From Collinsella aerofaciens (lineage in GTDB: Bacteria > Actinomycetota > Coriobacteriia > Coriobacteriales > Coriobacteriaceae): a stretch of DNA of 40,654 nucleotides. The notes beneath the pieces were generated by a model. It was not told the DNA's origin, searched no databases, and saw nothing but the letters and a program-made list of their open reading frames with translations. How positions within the stretch are numbered: position 1 is the stretch's first letter; the number at the start of each line of letters is the position of its first letter. Positions 32,385 to 40,500 of this stretch are shown here, one piece after another. The translations under genes and the position numbers were made by a program. The DNA is taken from positions 1 to 40,654 of the forward strand of contig RQCP01000041.1 of the NCBI GenBank assembly GCA_008668235.1. The letters are read 5' to 3'.

Positions 32385-32600
32385 CTACTCGGCGACAGCG
32401 GACTTCTCCGCTGCGATCTCGCGGGCGCGCTGCTCCGTGAGGACGCGAGCGATGTCCTTCTTCACGGTGTTGACGCGAGCGGTGTTGTCCAGCTGGCTGG
32501 TGGCCATCTGGAAACGAAGGTTAAAGAGCTCGGCGCGCATTTCCTTCAGCTTCTCAACGAGCTGAGCGTCCGAGAGCTCACGAATCTCTGCGGGCTTCAT
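32385..32600 (-). CDS. rpmC: 50S ribosomal protein L29
   Basis: The 71-residue L29 sits near the polypeptide exit tunnel. It has MKPAEIRELSDAQL, the conserved LFNLRFQMATSQLDN, and IARVLTEQRARE. Its start codon overlaps the rplP stop by one base, so the two are translationally coupled. Confidence 0.97.
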   Translation of the reverse strand: MKPAEIRELSDAQLVEKLKEMRAELFNLRFQMATSQLDNTARVNTVKKDIARVLTEQRAREIAAEKSAVAE

Positions 32601-33103
32601 TAGTTCTCCTCCTTGGCGGCGGCGGCGTCCTCAGCAGCCCACTTGGCCTCGAGAGCGGCCTCCTCAGCCATCTCCTTCTCGATGCGCTGCTCAGCGTTCT
32701 TAGCAGCAACAATCTTGGTCTTGATGGGGAGCTTGTGCTGCGCAAGACGCAGAGCCTCGCGAGCGACCTCCTCGGGAACACCCTTGACCTCGAACATGAT
32801 GCGGCCGGGCTTGACGACGGCCACCCACTCCTCGGGGTTACCCTTACCAGAACCCATGCGAGTCTCGGCAGGCTTCTTGGTGATGGGCTTATCGGGGAAG
32901 ATCGTGATGTAGACACGACCGCCACGCTTCATGTAGCGGGTCATGGCAATACGAGCGGCCTCGATCTGACGGTTGGTGATCCAATGGGCCTCGAGAGCCT
33001 GGATACCAAACTCGCCGAAATGCAGCTCGGTATTACCCTTGGCCTGGCCCTTCATGGAGCCACGCTGCACCTTGCGGTGAAGAATACGCTTAGGGGCAAG
33101 CAC
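32600..33103 (-). CDS. rplP: 50S ribosomal protein L16 with C-terminal extension
   Basis: L16 helps form the tRNA binding region of the 50S. MLAPKRILHRKVQRG, the GEFGIQALE segment and the loop TRMGSGKGNPEEWVAVVKPG are conserved. At 167 residues it exceeds the usual length of about 138; the extra tail (from about residue 136) is Ala/Glu-rich and helical (EKEMAEEAALEAKWAAED). It overlaps rpmC and abuts rpsC by one base each. Confidence 0.97.
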   Translation of the reverse strand: MLAPKRILHRKVQRGSMKGQAKGNTELHFGEFGIQALEAHWITNRQIEAARIAMTRYMKRGGRVYITIFPDKPITKKPAETRMGSGKGNPEEWVAVVKPGRIMFEVKGVPEEVAREALRLAQHKLPIKTKIVAAKNAEQRIEKEMAEEAALEAKWAAEDAAAAKEEN

Positions 33104-33813
33104 TACTGACCCCTCCTCTCGGAGTTACGACGACGAGGACGGGAAGAGCCCTCGAGTGCAGGGTTGGGAACAGGCTGGCCCGGGAGCTTCTCGCCCAGGT
33201 AAATCCAGACCTTCACGCCGCAAGCGCCCATGGTGGTGCTGGCGACAGCCGTGCCGTAGTCGATCTTGGCACGGAGGGTGTGCAGAGGCACGCGACCCTC
33301 GCGGTACCACTCACGACGGCCCATCTCGGCGCCGCCGAGACGACCGGAGCACTGGATACGGATGCCCTTAGCGCCGGCCTTGCGGGCGGACTGGACAGCC
33401 TTGCGCATAGCGCGACGGAAGGCAACGCGGCCCTCGAGCTGCTCAGCGATAGACTGAGCAACGAGGTTGGCGTCGAGCTCGGGGCGCTTGATCTCGACAA
33501 CGTCGACGGAGAGCTGGCCCTTGGAGACGCCAGCGACCTTCTCGAGCTCGGTACGGAGGGTATCGATCTCGGCACCCTTCTTACCGATGACAACGCCGGG
33601 GCGAGCAGTGAGGATGATGACCTTCACCTTGTCGCCAGCGCGCTCGATCTCGACGCGGGAGACAGCTGCGCGGGAAAGACGCTTCTCGAGGTACTTACGA
33701 ATCTCGAGATCGTTACCGAGGGTCTTAGCGTAATCCTTCTCTGCGAACCAGCGGGAGCGCCAGTTCTCGGTGATGCCAAGACGGAAGCCGGTGGGGTAGA
33801 CTTTCTGACCCAT
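33103..33813 (-). CDS. rpsC: 30S ribosomal protein S3
   Basis: The 236-residue S3 lines the mRNA entry channel and has a KH domain with the loop VIGKKGAE. It opens MGQKVYPTGFRLGI and ends with a basic tail (SSRPRRRNSERRGQ). Its stop overlaps the rplP start by one base. Six bases separate it from rplV upstream. Confidence 0.98.
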   Translation of the reverse strand: MGQKVYPTGFRLGITENWRSRWFAEKDYAKTLGNDLEIRKYLEKRLSRAAVSRVEIERAGDKVKVIILTARPGVVIGKKGAEIDTLRTELEKVAGVSKGQLSVDVVEIKRPELDANLVAQSIAEQLEGRVAFRRAMRKAVQSARKAGAKGIRIQCSGRLGGAEMGRREWYREGRVPLHTLRAKIDYGTAVASTTMGACGVKVWIYLGEKLPGQPVPNPALEGSSRPRRRNSERRGQ

Positions 33814-33819
33814 ACAGCT

Positions 33820-34191
33820 TTACGCCTCCTTTCGAGGAGCAACGACGACGGTGATGTGGGAAGTACGCTTCAGAATGCGAGAAGCGGAACCCTTGGCGCG
33901 GGGACGGATGCGCTTAAGCGTCGGACCCTCGTCAACATAGGCAGCGGCGACAACCAGGTTGTCGGCACGCAGACCGTTGTTGTTCTCGGCGTTCGCAACG
34001 GCGGAACGGAGAACCTTCTCGACATCCACGGCGACAGCGCGGTCGCAGAAGTGGAGGATGTCGAAGGCCTGAGCGACAGGCTTGCGGCGGATCAGATCGA
34101 CCACCAGGCGGGCCTTGCTGGGGGAAACACGCACGTACTTAGCGACGGCGCGAACCTCGGTGGCCTCAGTTTCAATAGACTTAGTTGCCAT
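33820..34191 (-). CDS. rplV: 50S ribosomal protein L22
   Basis: The 123-residue L22 extends a loop into the exit tunnel. Conserved segments are VRVSPSKARLVVDLIR, NAENNNGLRADNLVV and the loop PRAKGSASRILKRTSHITVVV. It lies 14 bases after rpsS. Confidence 0.98.
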   Translation of the reverse strand: MATKSIETEATEVRAVAKYVRVSPSKARLVVDLIRRKPVAQAFDILHFCDRAVAVDVEKVLRSAVANAENNNGLRADNLVVAAAYVDEGPTLKRIRPRAKGSASRILKRTSHITVVVAPRKEA

Positions 34192-34205
34192 TTACGGTTA
34201 ACCCC

Positions 34206-34466
34206 CTATTTGGCCTTGTGGCCACGGAACGTACGAGTCGGCGCGAACTCGCCGAGCTTGTGACCAACCATGGACTCGGTAACATACACGGGCACATGCT
34301 TGCGGCCGTCGTGGACGGCGATGGTGTGACCAACCATCTCGGGGAAGATGGTGGACGCGCGGGACCAGGTCTTCACGACGTCCTTCTTGCCAGCCTCGTT
34401 CATCGCGGTGATACGCGAGAGAAGGCGAGTCTCCACGAACGGGCCCTTTTTGAGACTTCTGCTCAT
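34206..34466 (-). CDS. rpsS: 30S ribosomal protein S19
   Basis: The 86-residue S19 pairs with S13 in the 30S head. MSRSLKKGPFVETRL, TWSRASTIFPEMVGHT and FAPTRTFRGH are the family hallmarks. It is slightly shorter than many bacterial S19 proteins at the C-terminus. It follows rplB by 32 bases. Confidence 0.98.
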   Translation of the reverse strand: MSRSLKKGPFVETRLLSRITAMNEAGKKDVVKTWSRASTIFPEMVGHTIAVHDGRKHVPVYVTESMVGHKLGEFAPTRTFRGHKAK

Positions 34467-34498
34467 AAGTGCTTTCTCCTAAAACTCGGTATCCGAAA

Positions 34499-35329
34499 TT
34501 ACTTCTTACGGCGACGAATGATGTGCTGGTTCGAGACCTTCTTCTTCTTGCGCGTACGAAGGCCCTTCGTCGGCTTACCCCAGGGGGTAACGGAGGGACG
34601 ACCAGAGGTGTGGTTCTTGCCCTCGCCACCGCCGTGCGGGTGGTCGACAGGGTTCATGACGGTACCGCGGACGGTCGGGCGCACGTTCATGTGGCGCTTA
34701 CGGCCGGCCTTGCCGATGACGATGTTGGAGTGATCGGCGTTGCCGACCTCACCGACGGTGGCGCGGCAGGTAACGAGGATGCGGCGCATCTCGGAGGAAG
34801 GCATACGGACGATAGCGTACTTGCCCTCCTTACCCATCAGCTGGCAGGAGTTACCGGCGGAACGGGCGATAGCAGCGCCCTTGCCCGGCTGGAACTCGAC
34901 GGCGTGGATGAGCGTACCGACGGGGATGTCGGCGAGGGGCAGAGCGTTGCCCGGCTTGATGTCGGCGTCAGAACCGGACATGATGGTCTGACCGACCTCG
35001 AGGCCCTTGGGGGCCAGGATGTAGCGCTTCTCACCGTCAGCGTAGTGCAGCAGAGCGATGCGAGCGGAACGGTTCGGATCGTACTCGATCGTGGCAACCT
35101 TGGCGGGCACGCCGTCCTTGTTGCGCTTGAAGTCGATCACGCGGTAACGACGCTTCACGCCGCCGCCCTGGTGGCGGGTGGTGATGCGGCCGTTGTTGTT
35201 ACGACCGGCCTTCTTGGGCAGGGGCTCGAGAAGAGACTTCTCGGGCTTGGTGCAGGTGATCTCGGAGAAATCGGAGATCGTCTGCCAACGCCTACCAGCG
35301 GAGGTCGGCTTAAGGTGCTTTACAGCCAT
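34499..35329 (-). CDS. rplB: 50S ribosomal protein L2
   Basis: The 276-residue L2 is essential for subunit joining and peptidyl transfer. Visible are KPTSAGRRWQT, RNNNGRITTRHQGGG, and the active-site region MNPVDHPHGGGEGKNHTSG. I chose the ATG at 35329 (MAVKHLKP), preceded by GAAAGGG; a longer in-frame start lies in the leader. A 179-bp gap with a hairpin and a promoter-like motif separates it from rplW, which is unusual for this operon. Confidence 0.98.
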   Translation of the reverse strand: MAVKHLKPTSAGRRWQTISDFSEITCTKPEKSLLEPLPKKAGRNNNGRITTRHQGGGVKRRYRVIDFKRNKDGVPAKVATIEYDPNRSARIALLHYADGEKRYILAPKGLEVGQTIMSGSDADIKPGNALPLADIPVGTLIHAVEFQPGKGAAIARSAGNSCQLMGKEGKYAIVRMPSSEMRRILVTCRATVGEVGNADHSNIVIGKAGRKRHMNVRPTVRGTVMNPVDHPHGGGEGKNHTSGRPSVTPWGKPTKGLRTRKKKKVSNQHIIRRRKK

Positions 35330-35408
35330 TACAATCCCTTTCAATAGGAATCCGTTAGCCATCGCAGACAGGGATTCGAGGTTCTGCCTCGGGTGCGATG
35401 ACACCGGA

Positions 35409-35433
35409 CGTATACACGGTTCCGGGCGTGTCC
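35409..35433 (-). promoter_or_regulatory. Promoter-like motif before rplB shared with rplC
   Basis: The 25-base segment (CGTATACACGG, then GGGCGTGTCC on the plus strand) matches 37274-37298 upstream of rplC at 21 of 25 positions. It contains TATAC on the minus strand in a similar position relative to GC-rich flanks. It could be an internal promoter or a regulator site for the second half of the cluster. Confidence 0.5.
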
Positions 35434-35454
35434 ATTTTATACGCCCAAAACCTT

Positions 35455-35490
35455 GAGCTCTCGCCTCCCCTATTTGGGAGGCATGAGCTC
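35455..35490 (-). terminator. Nested hairpin between rplW and rplB
   Basis: GAGCTC and GAGCTC pair outside, CCTCCC and GGGAGG inside, with a three-by-three internal loop. There is no U-run, so it acts at most as a weak attenuator or RNA processing site. Confidence 0.45.
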
Positions 35491-35508
35491 ACTCAACAGC
35501 AGCGAGTC

Positions 35509-35796
35509 TTAGGCCTGGTTGCCAAAGACCTCGATGGTGTCGCCCTCGGCCAGCGTGACGATGGCCTTCTTCCAAGAACGGGTCTTGCCGGCGACATAGC
35601 GCACGCGCTTGGTCTTGGGCTTGACCGTCAGGGTGTTCACGCGAACGACCTTGACGCCGAAGATCTCCTCGACAGCGTCCTTGATCTGATACTTGTTAGC
35701 ATCCTTGGCGACCTCGAACGTGTACTTGTTCTGCTCCATGCCGGAGAAGGAACGCTCGGACACGATCGGACGGATGATGATCTCGTGGGCGGTCAT
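35509..35796 (-). CDS. rplW: 50S ribosomal protein L23
   Basis: The 95-residue L23 docks signal recognition particle and trigger factor at the exit tunnel. The opening HEIIIRPIVSERS, then KYTFEVAKDANKYQIKDAVEEIF and the basic loop KPKTKRVRYV are characteristic. It starts directly after the rplD stop. Confidence 0.97.
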   Translation of the reverse strand: MTAHEIIIRPIVSERSFSGMEQNKYTFEVAKDANKYQIKDAVEEIFGVKVVRVNTLTVKPKTKRVRYVAGKTRSWKKAIVTLAEGDTIEVFGNQA

Positions 35797-36423
35797 TTAT
35801 GCAAGCACCTCCCCGAAGTGAGCGGCGATGTCGGCGGGCATCAGCACAGCGTTGTTGTTGACGAGATCGTAGGTGTTGGCCTCGTCAGCGGTGATGATGA
35901 ACGTCTTGGGAATGTTGCGGAACGACAGGTAGGCGTTGACGTCCTCATCGCGAACGATGATGGTCAGACGCTTGCCCTCAAGGCCGAGAGCCTTGAGCAT
36001 GGCGACGGCAGCCTTGGTGGAAGGCTTCTCGAAGCCGTAGTCGTCGACGAGCACGAGCTCGCCATCGGCCAGCTTGGCGGACAGCGCGGAGCGCATAGCC
36101 AGCTTGACCTCCTTGTTGTTCATACGCTTAGCGTAGGAACGGGGCTTGGGGGCGAAGACAACGCCACCGTGACGCCACTGGGCAGCACGGATGGAACCCT
36201 GGCGGGCACGGCCGGTGCCCTTCTGACGCCAAGGCTTCTTGCCGCCACCGGAAACCTCAGAGCGGCCCTTAGCGGACTGGGTGCCCTGACGCCAAGAGGC
36301 CATCTGGCACTTGACGATGTGGTGCATAACGTGGATGTTCGGCTCGATGCCGTACACCTCAGCGGCGAGCTCGGCCTCGGCGACCTTCTTGCCCTCGCTG
36401 TTCTTTACTTCAAACTTTGCCAT
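35797..36423 (-). CDS. rplD: 50S ribosomal protein L4
   Basis: The 208-residue L4 lines the exit tunnel and, in some bacteria, represses its own operon. The conserved segment SGGGKKPWRQKGTGRARQG and the following IRAAQWRHGGVVF are visible, as is the C-terminal domain. It lies 46 bases after rplC and abuts rplW. Confidence 0.98.
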   Translation of the reverse strand: MAKFEVKNSEGKKVAEAELAAEVYGIEPNIHVMHHIVKCQMASWRQGTQSAKGRSEVSGGGKKPWRQKGTGRARQGSIRAAQWRHGGVVFAPKPRSYAKRMNNKEVKLAMRSALSAKLADGELVLVDDYGFEKPSTKAAVAMLKALGLEGKRLTIIVRDEDVNAYLSFRNIPKTFIITADEANTYDLVNNNAVLMPADIAAHFGEVLA

Positions 36424-36469
36424 TTAAGTGTTCTCCTTGGTATGACGCTGGGCTAAATGGGCTGGGCCC

Positions 36470-37090
36470 TTAGGCCATACGGATGGCGACGAGACCATTC
36501 TTGGCACCCGGGACAGCGCCCTTGACCAAGATGAGGTTCTGCTCGGCATCGATGCGGACAACGGAAAGGTTCTTGACGGTAACGCGCTCGTTACCCATGT
36601 GACCGGCCATCTTGACGCCCTTGAGGACGCGCGCAGGATAGGCGCACTGACCGATAGAACCGGGGTGACGCTGGAAGTGAGAACCATGCGTCATAGGACC
36701 GCGGCGCTGACCCCAGCGCTTGATGCGACCCTGGAAGCCCTTACCCTTGGAGGTACCGATGACGTCGACCTTCTCGACATCAGCGAAATCAGCGACGGTG
36801 ACGACCTCGCCGACCTTGTGCTCCTCGCCGTTCTCGACGCGGACCTCACGAAGGAAGCGGACAGGCTCGACGCCAGCCTTGGCGAAGTGACCAGCCATGG
36901 GCTTGTTCACGTTCTTGGCCTTGATGTCGCCGAAACCGATCTGGACGGCGTCATAGCCGTCGGTTGCCTGAGTTTTAACCTGCGAGACAGCGCAGGGGCC
37001 AGCCTGGATGACCGTGACGGGAACGACGTTGTCGTCCTCGTCCCAAACCTGGGTCATGCCAATCTTGCGGCCGAGAATCATGCTGATCAA
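36470..37090 (-). CDS. rplC: 50S ribosomal protein L3
   Basis: L3 helps assemble the 50S near the peptidyl transferase centre. The 206 residues include ILGRKIGMTQVWDEDD and the loop GPMTHGSHFQRHPGSIGQ. A TTG at 37090 (giving MISMILG) has GGGA eight bases upstream; the ATG at 37081 lacks a good site. It is first in the cluster here. In most bacteria rpsJ precedes it, but no rpsJ is seen upstream; instead there is a promoter-like leader. Confidence 0.97.
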   Translation of the reverse strand: MISMILGRKIGMTQVWDEDDNVVPVTVIQAGPCAVSQVKTQATDGYDAVQIGFGDIKAKNVNKPMAGHFAKAGVEPVRFLREVRVENGEEHKVGEVVTVADFADVEKVDVIGTSKGKGFQGRIKRWGQRRGPMTHGSHFQRHPGSIGQCAYPARVLKGVKMAGHMGNERVTVKNLSVVRIDAEQNLILVKGAVPGAKNGLVAIRMA

Positions 37091-37273
37091 GATATGATCC
37101 CAACTCTCGCGTGGTCTTGGGACAATGCGTACACCACCGAGCGTACGCCCCTAGAGGACCACTACTTACACGACGTGCTCCCCAGCCTTGTATTTCGCCC
37201 GGACTACCTGACAACCCTATTAAGCAGGCATTTTGTCCAGCCAGAATACTCCCCTGGTTTCACACAGCTGTTT

Positions 37274-37298
37274 AGTATACACGGCTGCGGGCGTATCC
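37274..37298 (-). promoter_or_regulatory. Promoter-like motif upstream of rplC
   Basis: AGTATACACGG, then GGGCGTATCC on the plus strand, resembles 35409-35433. On the minus strand TGTATACT could be an extended -10. It lies about 185 bases before the rplC start, leaving a long, partly self-complementary leader (GCGTAC/GTACGC stem near 37113-37136). No gene is visible in 37091-37345. Confidence 0.5.
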
Positions 37299-37349
37299 AT
37301 CGAGATTCATATTTCACTCACATTGTTTACGCAGGTAAAGCGCGTGGCA

Positions 37350-37514
37350 CGTTCCCAGTGTGCGGCGGAGGGGGCGGCCCTGAGACATATTAAGGTTGCT
37401 GCTCTACAGTCCTGCTCACGACGGAGAGCACATTAAGTGCTCTCCTGTTCGTGCGGAACTCGCGACAACCTTAATATGTCTCAGGGCCGCCCCCTCCGCC
37501 GCACACTGGGAACG
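37350..37514. repeat. 49-bp perfect inverted repeat with nested hairpin
   Basis: Arms 37350-37398 and 37466-37514 are exact reverse complements, 49 bases each, with a further CGTGGC/GCCACG extension after a two-base bulge. The 67-base centre contains a perfect GGAGAGCAC/GTGCTCTCC hairpin. The whole forms a roughly 175-bp near-palindrome between rplC and the phosphatase gene. It could be a MITE-like element, a DNA switch or a fold-back artefact. Confidence 0.9.
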
Positions 37515-37549
37515 CCACGTTGATGTCTGCTAAACCTTGCTCGCTCAGG

Positions 37550-38176
37550 CTAATGACTTTGTTGGGGGTCCACTATTTGCTGGAGGGTGAACTTGCATTG
37601 CATTGGCTCGCCTTCTGCTTGTGGCTTTGCCTCTTCGAAATCGAAGATCATGATGGCGCAGTTGGGGAGTTTTGCTGGGAGCTCGAAGCCCTCTGGGACT
37701 GCAGCCTTGATGAATTGGCGGCTGGCGCTGCCGTGGCTTACTGCTAGGAGGGTTTCTATGCCCTCGGCGCCCATGAGATTGGTGAGGGTGTCTACCATGC
37801 GCTCTTGCAGCGCGCGGCTTCCTTCTCCTCCGAAGGGGACCAGATCCTCGCCCGGATCCCAGACGTCGGTGGGAAGGGCGTCGTGCGGGCCTTCTTCGAA
37901 GGAGCCGTAGCAGCGCTCGATGATGCCTTCGCAGGACTCGACTGCTGCGTCCGGGCCAAGGAGTTCGGTTGCGACAAGACTTGCCGTGTCCATGGCTCGG
38001 CCTAAGGGTGATGAGACCACTTTGTCGGGGACGACGCTGTGGGCTTTGAGCCATGCGGCCGCTGCCCGTGCCTGCTGACGGCCCAGATCGGTGAGCGGTG
38101 AATCACAGCGACCCTGGACGAGCTTTTTGACGTTGAATTCCGCCTGGCCGTGGCGGAGTAGGTATAGGCGCTTCAT
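37550..38176 (-). CDS. Histidine phosphatase family protein (phosphoglycerate mutase-like)
   Basis: This 208-residue cytoplasmic enzyme forms a phosphohistidine intermediate. It has the signature LLRHGQAEFN (His 9), GRCDSPLTDLGRQQA, SSPLGRAMDTA, and the second catalytic His in AVSHGSASRQ. Its substrate may be a phosphosugar or another phosphomonoester; it is not the classic glycolytic mutase by length. It stands alone between the 49-bp inverted repeat and the cation transporter, in the minus direction. Confidence 0.92.
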   Translation of the reverse strand: MKRLYLLRHGQAEFNVKKLVQGRCDSPLTDLGRQQARAAAAWLKAHSVVPDKVVSSPLGRAMDTASLVATELLGPDAAVESCEGIIERCYGSFEEGPHDALPTDVWDPGEDLVPFGGEGSRALQERMVDTLTNLMGAEGIETLLAVSHGSASRQFIKAAVPEGFELPAKLPNCAIMIFDFEEAKPQAEGEPMQCKFTLQQIVDPQQSH

Positions 38177-38215
38177 GCTCTCCTCTTCTGTATAACTTGC
38201 TTTGCCGGCACAGCC

Positions 38216-39370
38216 CTACTCGTGGGTATGCCCTACGTAGTCTTCGTCGATCGTAATCTTGGCAATCGACTTGGGATATTCCGATTCGACCCGTTGTGCC
38301 AGCGCGTGCTTTACGTCTTCGGCACTCATCTGCAGATCCGAGGGACGCACGCAGTCAAAGATCACGTTGGTGTGCGTGGGGCCCGGCACACAGCGCAAAT
38401 CATGAATCGAAAGGCGGCTATCGATCTCTTGAGCCATAGCGTTGATGCGCAAGCGCATGCTCGCCACCTTTGGATCGTCGGTCACGATGGGGTCGTAGTG
38501 AAGTGTGACAATCATGCCGTCTTCGTTCCTAAACGACTGCTCGATGTTATCGAGCGTGTCGTGACTTTCCAGCGGGCTGGCCTCGGCTGCCATCTCGGCG
38601 TGAGCGCTTGCGAACTTCCTGCCCGGGCCGTAGTCGTGAACCATCAAATCGTGAACTCCCAAAACGCCGGGATAGCTCATGATCTTGTCTCGAATGTGCT
38701 TGACCAGCTTAGGATCGGGCGACTGACCCAAAAGCGGGCTCACCGTATCTTGAATAAGTTCAAAGCCGCTCCAGCCAATATAGGCGCCAACGGCAAGGCC
38801 AACCCATGCGTCAAGATTGATGTGCGTCACCTGCGAAACAATTGCACATGCCAGCACGGCGCCTGTGGCAAGAACATCGTTCTTGGAATCCTGGGCAGTC
38901 GCATGCAGTGTCTCGGACTCGATACGGTCGCCGAGCTTTTGGTTGAGCGCCGCCATCCACAGCTTAACAACCATCGAAAGCGCCAGGACTGCCACCAGGG
39001 CAAGCGAGAACTCGACAGGTTCGGGGTGGATGATACGCTCAAACGAGGACTTCACCAGTTCAAGGCCAATGAGAAGCACGAGCGCCGCCACGACAAGACC
39101 CGAGAGGTACTCGTAGCGACCATGGCCGTATGGATGCTCGGGGTCGGCGGGCTTGCTCGCCAGCTTAAAGCCCAGCACGCTCACGATATTCGAGCTGGCA
39201 TCGGACAGGTTGTTCATGGCATCCGCCACAATCGAAACCGATCCCGAAACCACACCGATTGCGCCCTTCGCAGCACAAAGCGCCACATTGGCGACAATAC
39301 ACACCATGCCCGCTAACGTGCCCACACGCGCACGATCGCCCTGCGCGCGCTTAACTATCCACTCGACCAT
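38216..39370 (-). CDS. Cation diffusion facilitator (CDF) family transporter
   Basis: The 384-residue membrane transporter exchanges divalent metal ions (Zn, Mn or Fe) for protons. CDF motifs are seen: SIVADAMNNLSDASSN, DPEHPYGHGRYEY, and the second metal site in HATAQDSKNDVLATG. Several hydrophobic segments are followed by a cytoplasmic regulatory domain (GVLGVHDLMVHDYGPG). The start at 39370 has a GGGGG sequence about nine bases upstream; 39376 is also possible. The C-terminal tail is longer than in the shortest family members. Metal choice is not readable. Confidence 0.92.
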   Translation of the reverse strand: MVEWIVKRAQGDRARVGTLAGMVCIVANVALCAAKGAIGVVSGSVSIVADAMNNLSDASSNIVSVLGFKLASKPADPEHPYGHGRYEYLSGLVVAALVLLIGLELVKSSFERIIHPEPVEFSLALVAVLALSMVVKLWMAALNQKLGDRIESETLHATAQDSKNDVLATGAVLACAIVSQVTHINLDAWVGLAVGAYIGWSGFELIQDTVSPLLGQSPDPKLVKHIRDKIMSYPGVLGVHDLMVHDYGPGRKFASAHAEMAAEASPLESHDTLDNIEQSFRNEDGMIVTLHYDPIVTDDPKVASMRLRINAMAQEIDSRLSIHDLRCVPGPTHTNVIFDCVRPSDLQMSAEDVKHALAQRVESEYPKSIAKITIDEDYVGHTHE

Positions 39371-39453
39371 CTGCATCCGCCCCCACGGTACTACCTATAT
39401 ATCTATTGCTCAAACGGATTGTAGTGTAGCCACTTTGTCTCCCAGATACAAAG

Positions 39454-39512
39454 AGGCCGCAGCCCGCACGGGCCACGGCCTTGGAGCATGACAAAAGAAT
39501 CGTCCTTTTGTC
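39454..39512 (-). terminator. Two terminator hairpins after the PTS gene
   Basis: GACAAAAG/CTTTTGTC (39490-39512) lies right after the PTS stop codon. It is followed on the minus strand by AGGCCG/CGGCCT with an inner GGGCCC-type pairing (about 39454-39481) and CTTTG. Both serve minus-strand transcription. Confidence 0.6.
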
Positions 39513-39520
39513 GCACAGGT

Positions 39521-40496
39521 TTACGCGCTTACTTCAGCAGCGCTCGCCACTGTTTCGGGTGAATCGGCCCCGTCTTCTGCCGCCTGTCCCTGCGCCGGCA
39601 CCACGCCAAAGCAGTAGCTCAGCGCCGCAGACACCGCAAATGCCACACCGCCGGCAACGCAGCACCACAGCAGGTTCGAGATGCCGCCCGTGGCAAAGCC
39701 AATGACCATAAGGACATTCGTCATGCCGATGGTATAGGCCGTAACGTGGCCCACGGCCGCAACAAGGCCTCCGACGGCGCCGCCAATGGCCATGTACGTC
39801 AGGCACCTGCCATATTTAAAGCCGCAACCGTACAGCGCCGGCTCGCTTACGCCGCCAAGAATACCCGAGATTGAATAGCCCAGCATGAGTGCCTTCTCGT
39901 CCTTATCCGCAACGCGGAGCGACGCGCCAAAGGGCATGCCCCAAACGGCGAACGTCGCCATCGTCGCGGCGATCAGGATGCACGAATCCGTTCCCACACT
40001 CATAAACTGAGCATAGGCAAGCGATAGGACAACGTTGCTGACGCCTGCAATCTTAAGAAACTCCCAACCCGCGGCAAGCCCCATGAGCGTGAGCAGCGAC
40101 ACGATGCCACCGGAATTGCCAAGCATAAACATAAGCTGGCCCAACAGCATGCCCAGATAGCTGCCCGCCGGCGCCGTAATACACAGCGAAACCGGAACCA
40201 TGACAAGCATGGTCGCAAACGGAACGAACGAAAACGCCACGGCCTTAGGGATAACGCGCTGAAAGAAACACTCCACTCGCCATAGCACGGGCACCGAGAT
40301 GAGAACCGGAATAACAGTCGTCGTGTAATCGTTGACCGGCGCGGGAAGCAGACCATACACGGAAGTCATCGATGCCCCCGTCGTCGATGCGGCATCGACG
40401 AGCTTAAGCAGATCGGGCGCAATCAATACGCCGCCCAGCATCATGCCTAGCTGCTCCGAGCAACCGAGCTGGCGGGCGGCCGCCCAACCAAGATAA
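39521..40496 (-). pseudogene. PTS sugar transporter EIIC component, cut by an IS110-family element
   Basis: The remaining about 325 residues are the C-terminal part of a glucose/beta-glucoside-type EIIC permease. Multiple membrane segments are visible, with GGVSEPALYGCGFKYGRCL near the active region and GGNSGGIV-like loops. The normal N-terminus is lost: homology ends at YLGWAAARQLG, where the second IS110 copy begins. The reading frame stays open into the IS, adding an arginine-rich chimeric N-terminus (GDPNGFLIS) that is IS-derived. Sugar uptake by this gene is probably lost. The EIIB or other PTS genes, if any, lie beyond the window. Confidence 0.85.
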
Positions 40497-40500
40497 GACG

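Noticed and set aside
33280..34263. 327-codon plus-strand frame across rpsC and rplV
   Set aside because: It is antisense to two ribosomal protein genes and is rich in Leu, Asp and Gly, typical of shadow frames.
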